NCBI GenBank assembly: GCA_039024635.1
Contig: JBCCQA010000008.1
Location: forward strand, 1 to 64,000
Direction: 5' to 3'
From: Kuafuiihalomonas sp039024635
Lineage (GTDB): Bacteria; Myxococcota; Kuafuiibacteriia; Kuafuiibacteriales; Kuafuiibacteriaceae
DNA length: 64,000 nt
Below, piece after piece: positions 1 through 7,709 of this stretch. A model generated the notes under the pieces. That model was not told where the DNA came from. It worked only from the letters and a program-made list of their open reading frames with translations, and did no database searches. The stretch's first letter is position 1. Each line of letters starts with the position of its first letter. A program made the translations under genes and the position numbers.

Positions 1-870
1 GGCACCATTCACGGCGTTCATGACCCGAAGCTCTCGCGGCTTGAGCCCCAAGCTCTCTCTCGAAACTCCATCGACCTGCGACAGGACCAAGGGTCGATTG
101 CGGGCAGGCATGAGCTGTTCGCTCAAGCGCGCCCGAGGCAGAAGTCGAATGGCCTGCAGGAACACGCCTAATCGATCGAAGCTTAGTGGGATGGCGGGAG
201 GCGGACCCGCGTCTTCTTTGAACTCGCTCTCGCCACCGTGCAGCATGACTTGCGCGAGCACCGACAAAGCCCAATTGACGTAGGTTTCGAAGAAGAGGTC
301 GCCAGGAAGGACGCCCATGCCCACCAGGGCGCCTCCGAGGTCACCGCCGAAGTCGGCGGCCCGGGCCTGGGCCTCGGACAGGCTCTGAGGCGGGACGAGC
401 TTGCCCCGCTGCAGATGGCTAAACAGGCTGAGCTCGTCGTCTTCGACCGTCAGGCCCGTGATCCGCCCGTCGCGCAGCGTAAAGGCCACCCGGCTGCCCG
501 GTCGCTGCACGCTGAGGCCCCCGTCGCCCCGGGCCACAGCGAGTCGGATCATGACCGACAAGGGTCGGGCTGATGCTCCGGCCTCCTGGACTGCTTGCTC
601 CACCCGCTGGACGGACTCTTCGGCAGGACGTGCGGCGAGCGTCTCGGACCAGGGGTTATCGCCAGCCCGGAGGCGGGCTCGAACGTCCTCGAGTCGACGG
701 TTGATTTCCGGCCAGTCCGAGATGGGTCGAAAGGCCTTACCCGATAGCGAGATGGGGGTGTTTTCGTCCACCACTCGGGCGTCGAAGAGGACCTCGAGCC
801 ACTGGAGCGCGATGGGGCCGACGCGCTTGCCGTTGCTCCCCCGCAGATAGAGCGCTCTGGGCAGCGTCAC
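1..870 (-). CDS. DUF4388 (PATAN)-like protein, 3' end cut by window edge
   Basis: I translated the bottom strand by hand. It is open from a GTG at 870 to the left edge (290 codons). GGGAGG lies 8 nt before the GTG, which decided the start. Residues 7-40 (LYLRGSNGKRVGPI then W-L-E-V-L-F) look like a GYF_2-type domain. Residues about 105-215 look like DUF4388: VAFTLRDGRITGL, then a GD-L-F-F-E segment and an NWAL helix. The end, LKPRELRVMNAVNGA, resembles the motif that often follows DUF4388. Such proteins in Myxococcota are signalling or adaptor proteins, often without known partners. Reading frames on the top strand here are antisense shadows. The family call is moderate because the C-terminus is missing. 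Confidence 0.62.
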   Translation of the reverse strand, partial: MTLPRALYLRGSNGKRVGPIALQWLEVLFDARVVDENTPISLSGKAFRPISDWPEINRRLEDVRARLRAGDNPWSETLAARPAEESVQRVEQAVQEAGASARPLSVMIRLAVARGDGGLSVQRPGSRVAFTLRDGRITGLTVEDDELSLFSHLQRGKLVPPQSLSEAQARAADFGGDLGGALVGMGVLPGDLFFETYVNWALSVLAQVMLHGGESEFKEDAGPPPAIPLSFDRLGVFLQAIRLLPRARLSEQLMPARNRPLVLSQVDGVSRESLGLKPRELRVMNAVNGA

Positions 871-968
871 CTCGCCATCCTCCCGAGCTGCCGGAGTCCC
901 GTCAAATCCATGGGAGTTTTCTCCGAGCGCCCTTGAAACCCGGCCCGGAAGCCGCCTACATCGAGGTC

Positions 969-1742
969 ATGTTGGCTCTCGCCTTGGCGCTGCTCGGACA
1001 GGGGGCGCCGGTCCTGGAAAAAAACGAGGTGGCGGAGATCGACTGGTCCGGTTTGAGCATTCTGGTCCAAGGTGAGGGGGCCCCCCAGGGCTCTTCGCGC
1101 CGGCCCCTGGACGAGCGACGCTGGTCGGCCGAGACGGCCGCCACCGAGAATGCCCAGACCCGGATGAAAGAGGCCTTGGCCCTGGTCAGGGTCGCACCCG
1201 GGGTCCTGGGCAGTGAGCGCATGAGCTCGCCGGCGGTGGTGGCCCGAATCGACGGTCTCTTCGATCTCTGCTCGACCGAAGGCGTCGACTACGAAGAAGA
1301 CGGGGCGGTTCGTTTGGGACTGCGATGTCCCCTCGGTCTTGGCTTTGCGTCGGCCCTCCTTCCACCTTCCAAGAGCGCCGAAGTTCCGCCTAGCGAGGCC
1401 TCCGGCGCGGGCGTCATCTTGGTAGTGCCCGAGCCCATGGAGCCCGTTCTCGCTCCAGTGATCGTCGGTCCCGACGGTGCTCGGCTCTTCGACGTCACCT
1501 CGGCCGGGCCAGGTGCCCGAATGCTCCGTGGCCTGGCGGCCTACGCCCGCGACGAGGCCTCGGCGCGCATGATGGCCCGAGCAGGTGAGGCGCCGGTGAA
1601 GGTGCAGGCCCAGGGCATCGACGAGAATGGGGCCGTGAAAGTAGATGAGGCTGGGGCAGCCCAGTTACAGGCCGCCGCCGGTGCCCTGAGCGATGGTCGG
1701 CTGGTCATCGTAGCCGGTGGGCAAGCCGCCAGTCCCCCGTAG
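969..1742 (+). CDS. Secreted LPP20-like hypothetical protein
   Basis: A 257-aa protein if translation starts at the ATG at 969, which gives the signal peptide MLALALALLGQGAPV. The open frame extends to 933, but that part is not signal-like. The middle (about 58-85: RRWSAETAATENAQTRMKEA, then L-A-L-V-R-V) resembles the LPP20 domain. The C-terminal half (VLAPVIVGPDGARLFDV, then ending GRLVIVAGG) matches the tail common in deltaproteobacterial LPP20-like exported proteins. Function is unknown; an envelope role is likely. It is divergent from the DUF4388-like gene with about 98 bp between starts and convergent with the lipoprotein gene ending at 1769. Confidence 0.6.
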   Translation: MLALALALLGQGAPVLEKNEVAEIDWSGLSILVQGEGAPQGSSRRPLDERRWSAETAATENAQTRMKEALALVRVAPGVLGSERMSSPAVVARIDGLFDLCSTEGVDYEEDGAVRLGLRCPLGLGFASALLPPSKSAEVPPSEASGAGVILVVPEPMEPVLAPVIVGPDGARLFDVTSAGPGARMLRGLAAYARDEASARMMARAGEAPVKVQAQGIDENGAVKVDEAGAAQLQAAAGALSDGRLVIVAGGQAASPP

Positions 1743-1768
1743 TCATCTAGCCCAAACGCGAGCCTGCT

Positions 1769-3916
1769 TCAGGGCGTGTAATTGGTTCTTTGGGCGTCGT
1801 TCCGGAAGCTGGACCAGGCCCGCGTGTCCATCCGACCGCCGTTCGTCTTGACGCCGATGATTCGACGGCTGCCTTCGTTGATGAGCAAGATATCGTCGTC
1901 CCGCAGCAGAGGAACCGAGCCCGTGAAGCCGTTAACGGTCGATGTCAGGGTCCAACGAATGTCGCCGTCGGGGTTGATGGCCCAGAAGCGGTCGCCATAG
2001 CCGAAGTAGGCCACGCCGTCGTCGGCGACGGTGGGATAGGGGTCGTCGGAGAAGTCCTCGTGTCTCGCGTCCCGGAAGTTGGGCGGGAAGGTGTAGGGGA
2101 GGGGGGTCGTCTGTTGGACCTCGCCCTCTCGGTTCAGCTCAACCCAGTCAAGGCCGATGGGAAGACCAGTGTCCCTCCGCTCCATCACGAGGAGGATACG
2201 GCCGTCGGAACCGATGATGGGGTCGGTTCGAGGCACGTAGTCCTCGTCAGGGGGAGAGGGATAGCGAAAGACCTCGTCTCCGTCGAGAAGCTCGACCGCG
2301 ATCAGAACGCCGCCCGCCCTGGCGACGCCCAGGTTGAGAGCGGTGGAGAGGGCCATCTCTTTGGGAATGAAAGCCGTCGGCCGGGACCACACCGGGGCGC
2401 CGGTGGCGAAGTCCAGGGCGCCAAAGCGATTCTCGCTCCAGAATAGGACTCTCGGTCCAGCGACGCCCAGGAACTCGGCCCAGTCCACGGTGCCTCGGTC
2501 GTGGCGCCACAGGTTCTCTCCGTTTCGGTCGCGGCGGAAGATGGTGAAAACGTCGGGAGACCCGGGCCCTCCGCCGCTGGGCGAAAGGACCACGCCAAAC
2601 AGGAAGGAGCCATCGGGGGTCAAGGACCAGCCGGTCTCGCCTCCGGCAACGGCGATCGAGGACTCCAGGACCTCTCCTTCACGGTCCAGGCGGTAGGAGG
2701 TCGTCTGGGGGCGGTAGCCCACCTGCTCGAGCTGACGAACGCCCACGATGACCTCGACCTGTCCGCTGGGACGGACCTGGAGGGCTCGGCGGACAAAGCG
2801 AACGAGGGCGTTGGTGCTAGGAGGTTGATACTGAAAGATGTAGTCCTCCGTACCGCAGTTCTTCATGGAGAAGATCTGGTGGATGAGTCCACCGTCCGGC
2901 CGTGAAAGGTGGTCTAGGCCGACGAAGCGTCCGTCGTTGGAAAGGCTGACCTCTCGCCGGTGAAGGAAGGCTCTATTAGGCCACTGCGCGAGTCCGTACT
3001 CGAATACGATTTGGCCTTCGCTAGCGGCCTGGATGACGTCGTCTCCCTCGCAGCGTCCGGCTTGGCAGGTCGTGTTGATGGTGCAGCTGTTGCCGTCGTC
3101 GCAGGGACTTCCGTCGCTCAGGGAAGCGCCGATGCATTGGCCGGCAAAGCAGGCGTCGTTGACGCTACACATGTCGCCGTCGTCGCAGGCGGTTCCAGCG
3201 GCGACAGGCTCGTGGAAACAGCCTTCGGGACCACAACCATCGGCGGTGCAGGGGTTGCCGTCGTCGCAAGCCTCTTCGTCCGCGATGAACACACACTCGC
3301 CGTCGGATTGTCGGCAGAGGTCACGGGTGCAGACGCTGTCGTCGCTGCAGACTCTGGAGCGGCCCAAGCACACCCCCTGACTGCAAACCGCGTCGACTAT
3401 GCAACGGTCGGCCGAGCTGCAGGCGACCCCGTCGGCGAACTCAGTCGTGCAGGCGCCAAGCTCTGGATCGAAGCGATCCCGGGTGCAGACGTTCCCATCG
3501 TCGCATTCGGGAGGCGCGAGGCCGTTGATCCGAAGCCGGGCGCTGACCGGGCCTTCGCTGGTTTCGATCTGAGTGGAGACGCGATACTCGGTGACGGCTT
3601 CGGGCTGGGCCCGAACCAGGAAGTTCCGGACACCTCCGGGATCCAGGGGCCCCGTCATGATGGATTCGGTGCTGAAGACCGTCGCGTCTTCTGGAGCACC
3701 GAGGATGCCCAAGCCTCTGAGGTCGACCCGGCGGTTACCGATGTTCCGAAGCTCGAACTCCAAGCTCACTTCGACGCCCACCACGACGTCTCGCTCTACT
3801 TCAGAAGGCGTGATCTCCAGACGGCCTTCGGTCTGACCGAGTCGTCCTTCGTCGGGACAGGACCAGCTCGCCGCGACGGCGAGTAGGCATCCGATGCGTC
3901 GTATCCGGTGCTTCAA
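1769..3916 (-). CDS. Cys-rich CDDG-repeat lipoprotein with C-terminal beta-propeller (copy 2)
   Basis: Start chosen as the TTG at 3916, whose TTGA overlaps the stop of the upstream paralogue. This gives 715 aa beginning KHRIRRIGCLLAVAASWSC, a good lipoprotein signal with lipobox ASWSC. An ATG at 3958 is in frame but would bury the signal. After an immunoglobulin-like region (about 30-130) come six Cys-rich units of the type CDDGNxCTxDxC (about 135-310). The rest is rich in blocks such as FWAINPDGDIRWTL, typical of PQQ/BamB-like beta-propellers. Known family roles are poorly defined; I infer a surface-exposed binding or structural lipoprotein. It is a tandem paralogue of the gene at 3913-5895 and probably translationally coupled to it. 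Confidence 0.72.
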   Translation of the reverse strand: MKHRIRRIGCLLAVAASWSCPDEGRLGQTEGRLEITPSEVERDVVVGVEVSLEFELRNIGNRRVDLRGLGILGAPEDATVFSTESIMTGPLDPGGVRNFLVRAQPEAVTEYRVSTQIETSEGPVSARLRINGLAPPECDDGNVCTRDRFDPELGACTTEFADGVACSSADRCIVDAVCSQGVCLGRSRVCSDDSVCTRDLCRQSDGECVFIADEEACDDGNPCTADGCGPEGCFHEPVAAGTACDDGDMCSVNDACFAGQCIGASLSDGSPCDDGNSCTINTTCQAGRCEGDDVIQAASEGQIVFEYGLAQWPNRAFLHRREVSLSNDGRFVGLDHLSRPDGGLIHQIFSMKNCGTEDYIFQYQPPSTNALVRFVRRALQVRPSGQVEVIVGVRQLEQVGYRPQTTSYRLDREGEVLESSIAVAGGETGWSLTPDGSFLFGVVLSPSGGGPGSPDVFTIFRRDRNGENLWRHDRGTVDWAEFLGVAGPRVLFWSENRFGALDFATGAPVWSRPTAFIPKEMALSTALNLGVARAGGVLIAVELLDGDEVFRYPSPPDEDYVPRTDPIIGSDGRILLVMERRDTGLPIGLDWVELNREGEVQQTTPLPYTFPPNFRDARHEDFSDDPYPTVADDGVAYFGYGDRFWAINPDGDIRWTLTSTVNGFTGSVPLLRDDDILLINEGSRRIIGVKTNGGRMDTRAWSSFRNDAQRTNYTP

Positions 3917-5895
3917 CGTCGTGCCGTCCCGAAATTGTCTCGGCGTCGCCTGGGCCACGCGGAGCTGTTTAGGCCGAGCTCAGTCTCCACGCCGAAGACT
4001 GTCTCAGACGCCACCACGATGATCAGCCGCTCGGGGTTGATTGTCACGGAGATGGGGGCGTTGTCTTCAAATCCGAGGTCGATCTCGTAGAGGTCCTCCC
4101 CATTGCGGTCGATTGCGGTCAACCAGCCGTCGGCGCTCGCCACATAGACGTTCCCGGCGGCGTCGCTGGCTGGAGAGTTACCCGCCGCCGGACCTGGGAG
4201 CGCCCGGCGGTAGAGTTCTTGGCCATCGGGGCTCTGCAGACCGACCAGTGCGCTCCCCTCGGGCCCCGTGTCGACGAAGCTCACACGGTCTCGGTCGCTG
4301 ATGATCACGCCCCGGGGGGCCGAAGCCTCGGCGCCCAAGAGCGTCGGGAAGCCCTCACGGGTGGTCGCCAGGAGGGGACCGGACCAGAGTACCCGGCTGG
4401 CCCCGTCGAGGCTAAGCTCGCCGGGGGGGAGGACTATCGTTGCGCCGCTCCAGCGGGTCAGGGGTAGATCCTGCGGGCCCAAACGAACCACCTGCTCTTC
4501 GACCTCGCCCGCCGCGCCCGGGGGCCCTTCTCGGAGAAGCAGGACGGGGGTCTCGTCGAGGTCCACGACGAGTCGTCGCGCAAAGCGTCGACCCAAGGGC
4601 GCGAGAAGCTGGGCGCCCCGTCGCTCCGCGTCCAGGGTGGCGATGAGGCCCTCGTCGCGATCGACGCCCGGCCGATCGAGCCAGAGGCTGAGGACGAGAG
4701 CCCCTGAGCTCTGAATGCTCATGTCCTGGATGGAGACGCTGGCGCTGGCGGTATCGACGCCTTCGATCTCGTCAAGGACGAAGTCGGACAAGGTCGCACC
4801 TTGGTCCGCCCGATCGAGATCGAGGATCCGGTTGCCGAAGGGTACGCTGAGGCCCGTAGGCGAGATGAGCATGCTTCCCGCCTGAGGCGCGTCGAGCCCC
4901 CGGCGCTCCCAAGCAATCTCCCCGCAAGGCCCGACCGCCACCACGCCATCAATCACGCCGACGAAGGTGGTTCCATCCACGTCGACGACCGGATTGTCGC
5001 CAGCGCCGGGGGCCAAGGGCCCGATCGAGGTCGCGAACTGCAGCTCGCCCGAGGCCGGATAGGGAAAGCCGTCTTCGAGACACTCGCCGGCGGTACAAGC
5101 TTCTTCGGTCGTGCAGACATCGCCATCGTCACAGGCTCGACCCTCGGCGATATCGCCGAGCTCGCATCGGCCCGAGCGACAGGCCCGACAGCTTCCACAG
5201 GGCGTGAAGTCGGGGAGAGGTTCGTGACGACATCCGTTTCGGGGGTCGCAGAGGTCCTCGGTGCAGGGATCACCGTCGTCGCAGGCCGCAGCGAGGACGT
5301 TCACGCAACCCGTCCGAGCGTCACAAAAGTCGTCGGTACAGGTGTTTCCGTCGTCGCAAGAGCGGCCCATGCCCAAGCAAAGTCCGCTCGCGCAGCGATC
5401 CTCCAAAGTGCAGGCGTCGAAGTCGTCGCAGTCTTCGACCCCAGTCTCGGTGACGCATCGCCCGAGCTCGAAGTCGAAGCGGTTCGAGGTGCAGATGTTC
5501 CCGTCTTCGCAGTCCGGCACGAAGCGGGCGTCGGCCACGATGCTCACGGTCGCCGTCCCGGTCTCGTCGTCGATGAAGATGAAGGTGCTTCGAGGGCCTT
5601 CTTCTGTCGGGGCGAAGCGTAGCGTCAATTCGATGGGCTGCGAGGGCGAGACCCGTCCAGCGGAGGGGGCGGCCGAGAGTCCCTCCCCCTGGCCCAGGCC
5701 GAAGCGGGCTCGGTACTCTACAGGCGCACTCCCGAGGACCTCGATGCGAATACTTTGGTCTTGGACTTCGCCTATGAAGCGGCGACCAAAGTCGATCTCC
5801 AGGGGTTCGATGACCAGGCGGCCCTCACCTGGCGTAAGCGTGCCTTCGTCCGAGCACCCACAGAAAAGGAGCAACGCCCAAGCGGCTCGCCGCAT
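3913..5895 (-). CDS. Cys-rich CDDG-repeat lipoprotein with ASH-like and beta-propeller domains (copy 1)
   Basis: A 660-aa lipoprotein: MRRAAWALLLFCGC gives a short signal and a lipobox ending at Cys14. Residues about 25-120 resemble an ASH/HYDIN or choice-of-anchor-D immunoglobulin-like domain (IDFGRRFIGEVQDQSIRIEV, then LTLRFAPTEEGPR). Six Cys-rich units follow (about 128-290), for example CDDGNTCTDDFC and CDDGDPCTEDLC. The C-terminal 350 residues are repeat-like, with ITVNPE/AIDRNGEDLY-type propeller blades. No catalytic motif is seen. It lies 51 nt downstream of the cNMP-binding gene and overlaps its own paralogue by 4 nt. An outer-membrane or surface role is inferred. Confidence 0.72.
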   Translation of the reverse strand: MRRAAWALLLFCGCSDEGTLTPGEGRLVIEPLEIDFGRRFIGEVQDQSIRIEVLGSAPVEYRARFGLGQGEGLSAAPSAGRVSPSQPIELTLRFAPTEEGPRSTFIFIDDETGTATVSIVADARFVPDCEDGNICTSNRFDFELGRCVTETGVEDCDDFDACTLEDRCASGLCLGMGRSCDDGNTCTDDFCDARTGCVNVLAAACDDGDPCTEDLCDPRNGCRHEPLPDFTPCGSCRACRSGRCELGDIAEGRACDDGDVCTTEEACTAGECLEDGFPYPASGELQFATSIGPLAPGAGDNPVVDVDGTTFVGVIDGVVAVGPCGEIAWERRGLDAPQAGSMLISPTGLSVPFGNRILDLDRADQGATLSDFVLDEIEGVDTASASVSIQDMSIQSSGALVLSLWLDRPGVDRDEGLIATLDAERRGAQLLAPLGRRFARRLVVDLDETPVLLLREGPPGAAGEVEEQVVRLGPQDLPLTRWSGATIVLPPGELSLDGASRVLWSGPLLATTREGFPTLLGAEASAPRGVIISDRDRVSFVDTGPEGSALVGLQSPDGQELYRRALPGPAAGNSPASDAAGNVYVASADGWLTAIDRNGEDLYEIDLGFEDNAPISVTINPERLIIVVASETVFGVETELGLNSSAWPRRRRDNFGTARR

Positions 5896-5946
5896 GCCGA
5901 GAGGGTGGCACGTTCCTCGTTGGACCGGCCACCGAGAATGATGGCT

Positions 5947-6378
5947 TCAGCCCGGGAGATCGCTTTGTGCCGTGGTTTGCCGGAGGCGGTGGGTGAGGAC
6001 CTTGATGACGCCTTGGGTGATCTCCAGGTGATCGTTCATGAGCTCGTAGAAGGCGTCGCGCTCCAGCTTGAGAACTCGGGTGGGCTCGGTGGCTCGGACC
6101 GTCGCACTCCGAGGTTCCGAGTCCAGGAGAGCCAACTCCCCCACGCATTCGGGGGGGCCGAGCTTTACCACCTGGCGATCTCCTCGACGCACCTCCACCT
6201 CGCCGCTCAAGAGGAGGTACAGTGAGTCCCCCATGTCGCCCTCCCGCATCAGCTCTGCCCCGGCCCGGATCTCGAGCTCCTCGGCGACCTTGGCCACCCG
6301 GGCCAACTCTTGCCCTGGAATCTGGGCAAAGAGCTCGACCCGTTTGAGAAAAAGGACGCGTTCGACGGTCGAGATCAT
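5947..6378 (-). CDS. Single-domain cyclic-nucleotide-binding protein
   Basis: A 143-aa protein that is almost only a cNMP-binding domain (about 10-125). The phosphate-binding cassette CVGELALLDSEPRSATVRA keeps the Glu and Arg that contact the cyclic phosphate in the CRP/PKA family. There is no helix-turn-helix, so it is not a CRP-type transcription factor. Its ATG at 6378 overlaps the stop of the AI-2E family transporter gene (ATGA), with GGAG upstream. The likely role is a cytosolic sensor subunit linked to that transporter. The ligand (cAMP, cGMP or other) cannot be told from sequence. Confidence 0.8.
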   Translation of the reverse strand: MISTVERVLFLKRVELFAQIPGQELARVAKVAEELEIRAGAELMREGDMGDSLYLLLSGEVEVRRGDRQVVKLGPPECVGELALLDSEPRSATVRATEPTRVLKLERDAFYELMNDHLEITQGVIKVLTHRLRQTTAQSDLPG

Positions 6379-7616
6379 CCACCGCTCCCTCGGGCGGAGC
6401 TGAGTCCCGACTCCGAGCCGTGGCTGGACTCGGTCTCCTCGAGCTCCCGGATGGGAAGGTCCATCGTAGGCGTGACGTCCTCGGTCTCGAAACCAGCCAA
6501 GGCTCGGCGACGCATGAACAGGAAGATGGTTTGGATGATGGCGGCGATGGGCACCGCGAAGAGGGCACCGATGAGCCCTCCGGTCCGCTCACCCACGATG
6601 AGGGCAAAGATGACGACCACGGGGTGGATTTTGGCCGAATCGCCCAGGATCTTTGGATTCAGCACGTTTCCCTCCAGGAGGTGAATGCCGATGATCCACA
6701 GCAGTGCGAAGAAGGCCTTCGAGAAGCCATCCAGGAGCGCCATAGCCACGATGGGGATGGTCGAAATGATGGATCCGAAGATCGGGATGAGGCTGAAGGC
6801 CGCCGCGAGCAAACCCAGAATCAAGGGCAGCTTCACGGAAAGGAGCCACAGCCCCAGGAAGGTGAGAACGCCGTTGGTCAAGCAGATCAGAATTTGGCCT
6901 CGCACCACGCCCGATAGGCCCGTGGACACGCCGCTTCGGATGGTCTCGAAGCCGTTACGCCACTCGGGAGGAATGAGGGTCTCGACGAAGCGCTCGATGA
7001 GGCGCCGGTCAGCGCTCAGGAAGGCGGTTAGCATCAGGACCAGAAAGCTGCCGAAGACGATCTCGAAAGTCTGGCCGATGAGCTCTCGACCGAAGCTGAA
7101 GAGCTCGGTCGCCGAGTCGGCTGCATTTTCGACCGCACCGGCTAGATTCTGCTGCAGGGCGGCCTCCACCTCGCTTCGGTCGAGAGGAAGGGCATTTTCC
7201 GAAGCGAAGGCCTCGAAGCCATCGAGGACCCAAGCAATGCCGCCCTTCAGATCCGAGACCATCCGGGCGCTCAGCTTTCCTAGGCCGGTGAGCTCCAGTC
7301 CGATTTGGGCGACGGCCCAAATGGAGAAGAGGACCATGACGCTCAGGACGACCACGTAGATCCCAATGATGGCCACCGGCCGACCCATTCGACGACCCTT
7401 CAGCTTGAAGTCGGAAAGGTGGGCCACCGCAGGCTCCATGACGAAAGCGAAGAGCAAAGCGAGCCCGAAGGGCAGCAGCACGCCCCGGTAGGCCACGAGC
7501 AGGCCGGCCACGAAGAGCCAAAGCCCGGCCAGAATGAAGGTGCGTCGAACCCTTGGGTTCCGAAGCCAGGTGATCACCCGGGGTTCGAAGCGGTCGGGCG
7601 GGAACACGTACCCCAT
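6375..7616 (-). CDS. AI-2E family transporter
   Basis: A 413-aa polytopic membrane protein of the AI-2E transporter family (PF01594). There are N-terminal helices (TFILAGLWLFVAGLLVAY, then LLPFGLALLFAFVMEPA), a mid-protein soluble stretch, and C-terminal helices (VVVIFALIVGERTGGLIGAL, then FAVPIAAIIQTIFLF). Members include TqsA-like exporters and proposed Na+/H+ antiporters, so the substrate is not assigned. The ATG at 7616 is preferred over a GTG at 7625; neither has a clear Shine-Dalgarno site. The Ser/Glu-rich C-terminal tail ends exactly at the cNMP gene start, so the two are probably coupled. It is divergent from dsbD. Confidence 0.85.
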   Translation of the reverse strand: MGYVFPPDRFEPRVITWLRNPRVRRTFILAGLWLFVAGLLVAYRGVLLPFGLALLFAFVMEPAVAHLSDFKLKGRRMGRPVAIIGIYVVVLSVMVLFSIWAVAQIGLELTGLGKLSARMVSDLKGGIAWVLDGFEAFASENALPLDRSEVEAALQQNLAGAVENAADSATELFSFGRELIGQTFEIVFGSFLVLMLTAFLSADRRLIERFVETLIPPEWRNGFETIRSGVSTGLSGVVRGQILICLTNGVLTFLGLWLLSVKLPLILGLLAAAFSLIPIFGSIISTIPIVAMALLDGFSKAFFALLWIIGIHLLEGNVLNPKILGDSAKIHPVVVIFALIVGERTGGLIGALFAVPIAAIIQTIFLFMRRRALAGFETEDVTPTMDLPIRELEETESSHGSESGLSSARGSGG

Positions 7617-7709
7617 GATGGGCACGAGCGCGGGTTGGAGGCGACCTTCTCTGCGTGCCTGGGCCTACTTTTGGCTTGTCCGAGGCGGCGGGAGGGTCAA
7701 CATGGGGCC

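Noticed and set aside
20..850. Three overlapping top-strand reading frames near the left edge
   Set aside because: They have no family resemblance and lie antisense to a bottom-strand frame with a Shine-Dalgarno site and DUF4388-like sequence.
3060..5500. Regular short DNA repeats resembling a CRISPR or minisatellite
   Set aside because: The spaced GTCGTCGCA-like units are codons for the CDDG Cys repeats of the two lipoproteins; spacing is irregular and there are no spacers or cas genes.
7305..7709. N-terminal extension of dsbD
   Set aside because: These 135 codons are His/Glu-rich shadow of the divergent transporter gene; a signal-like start is at 7710.
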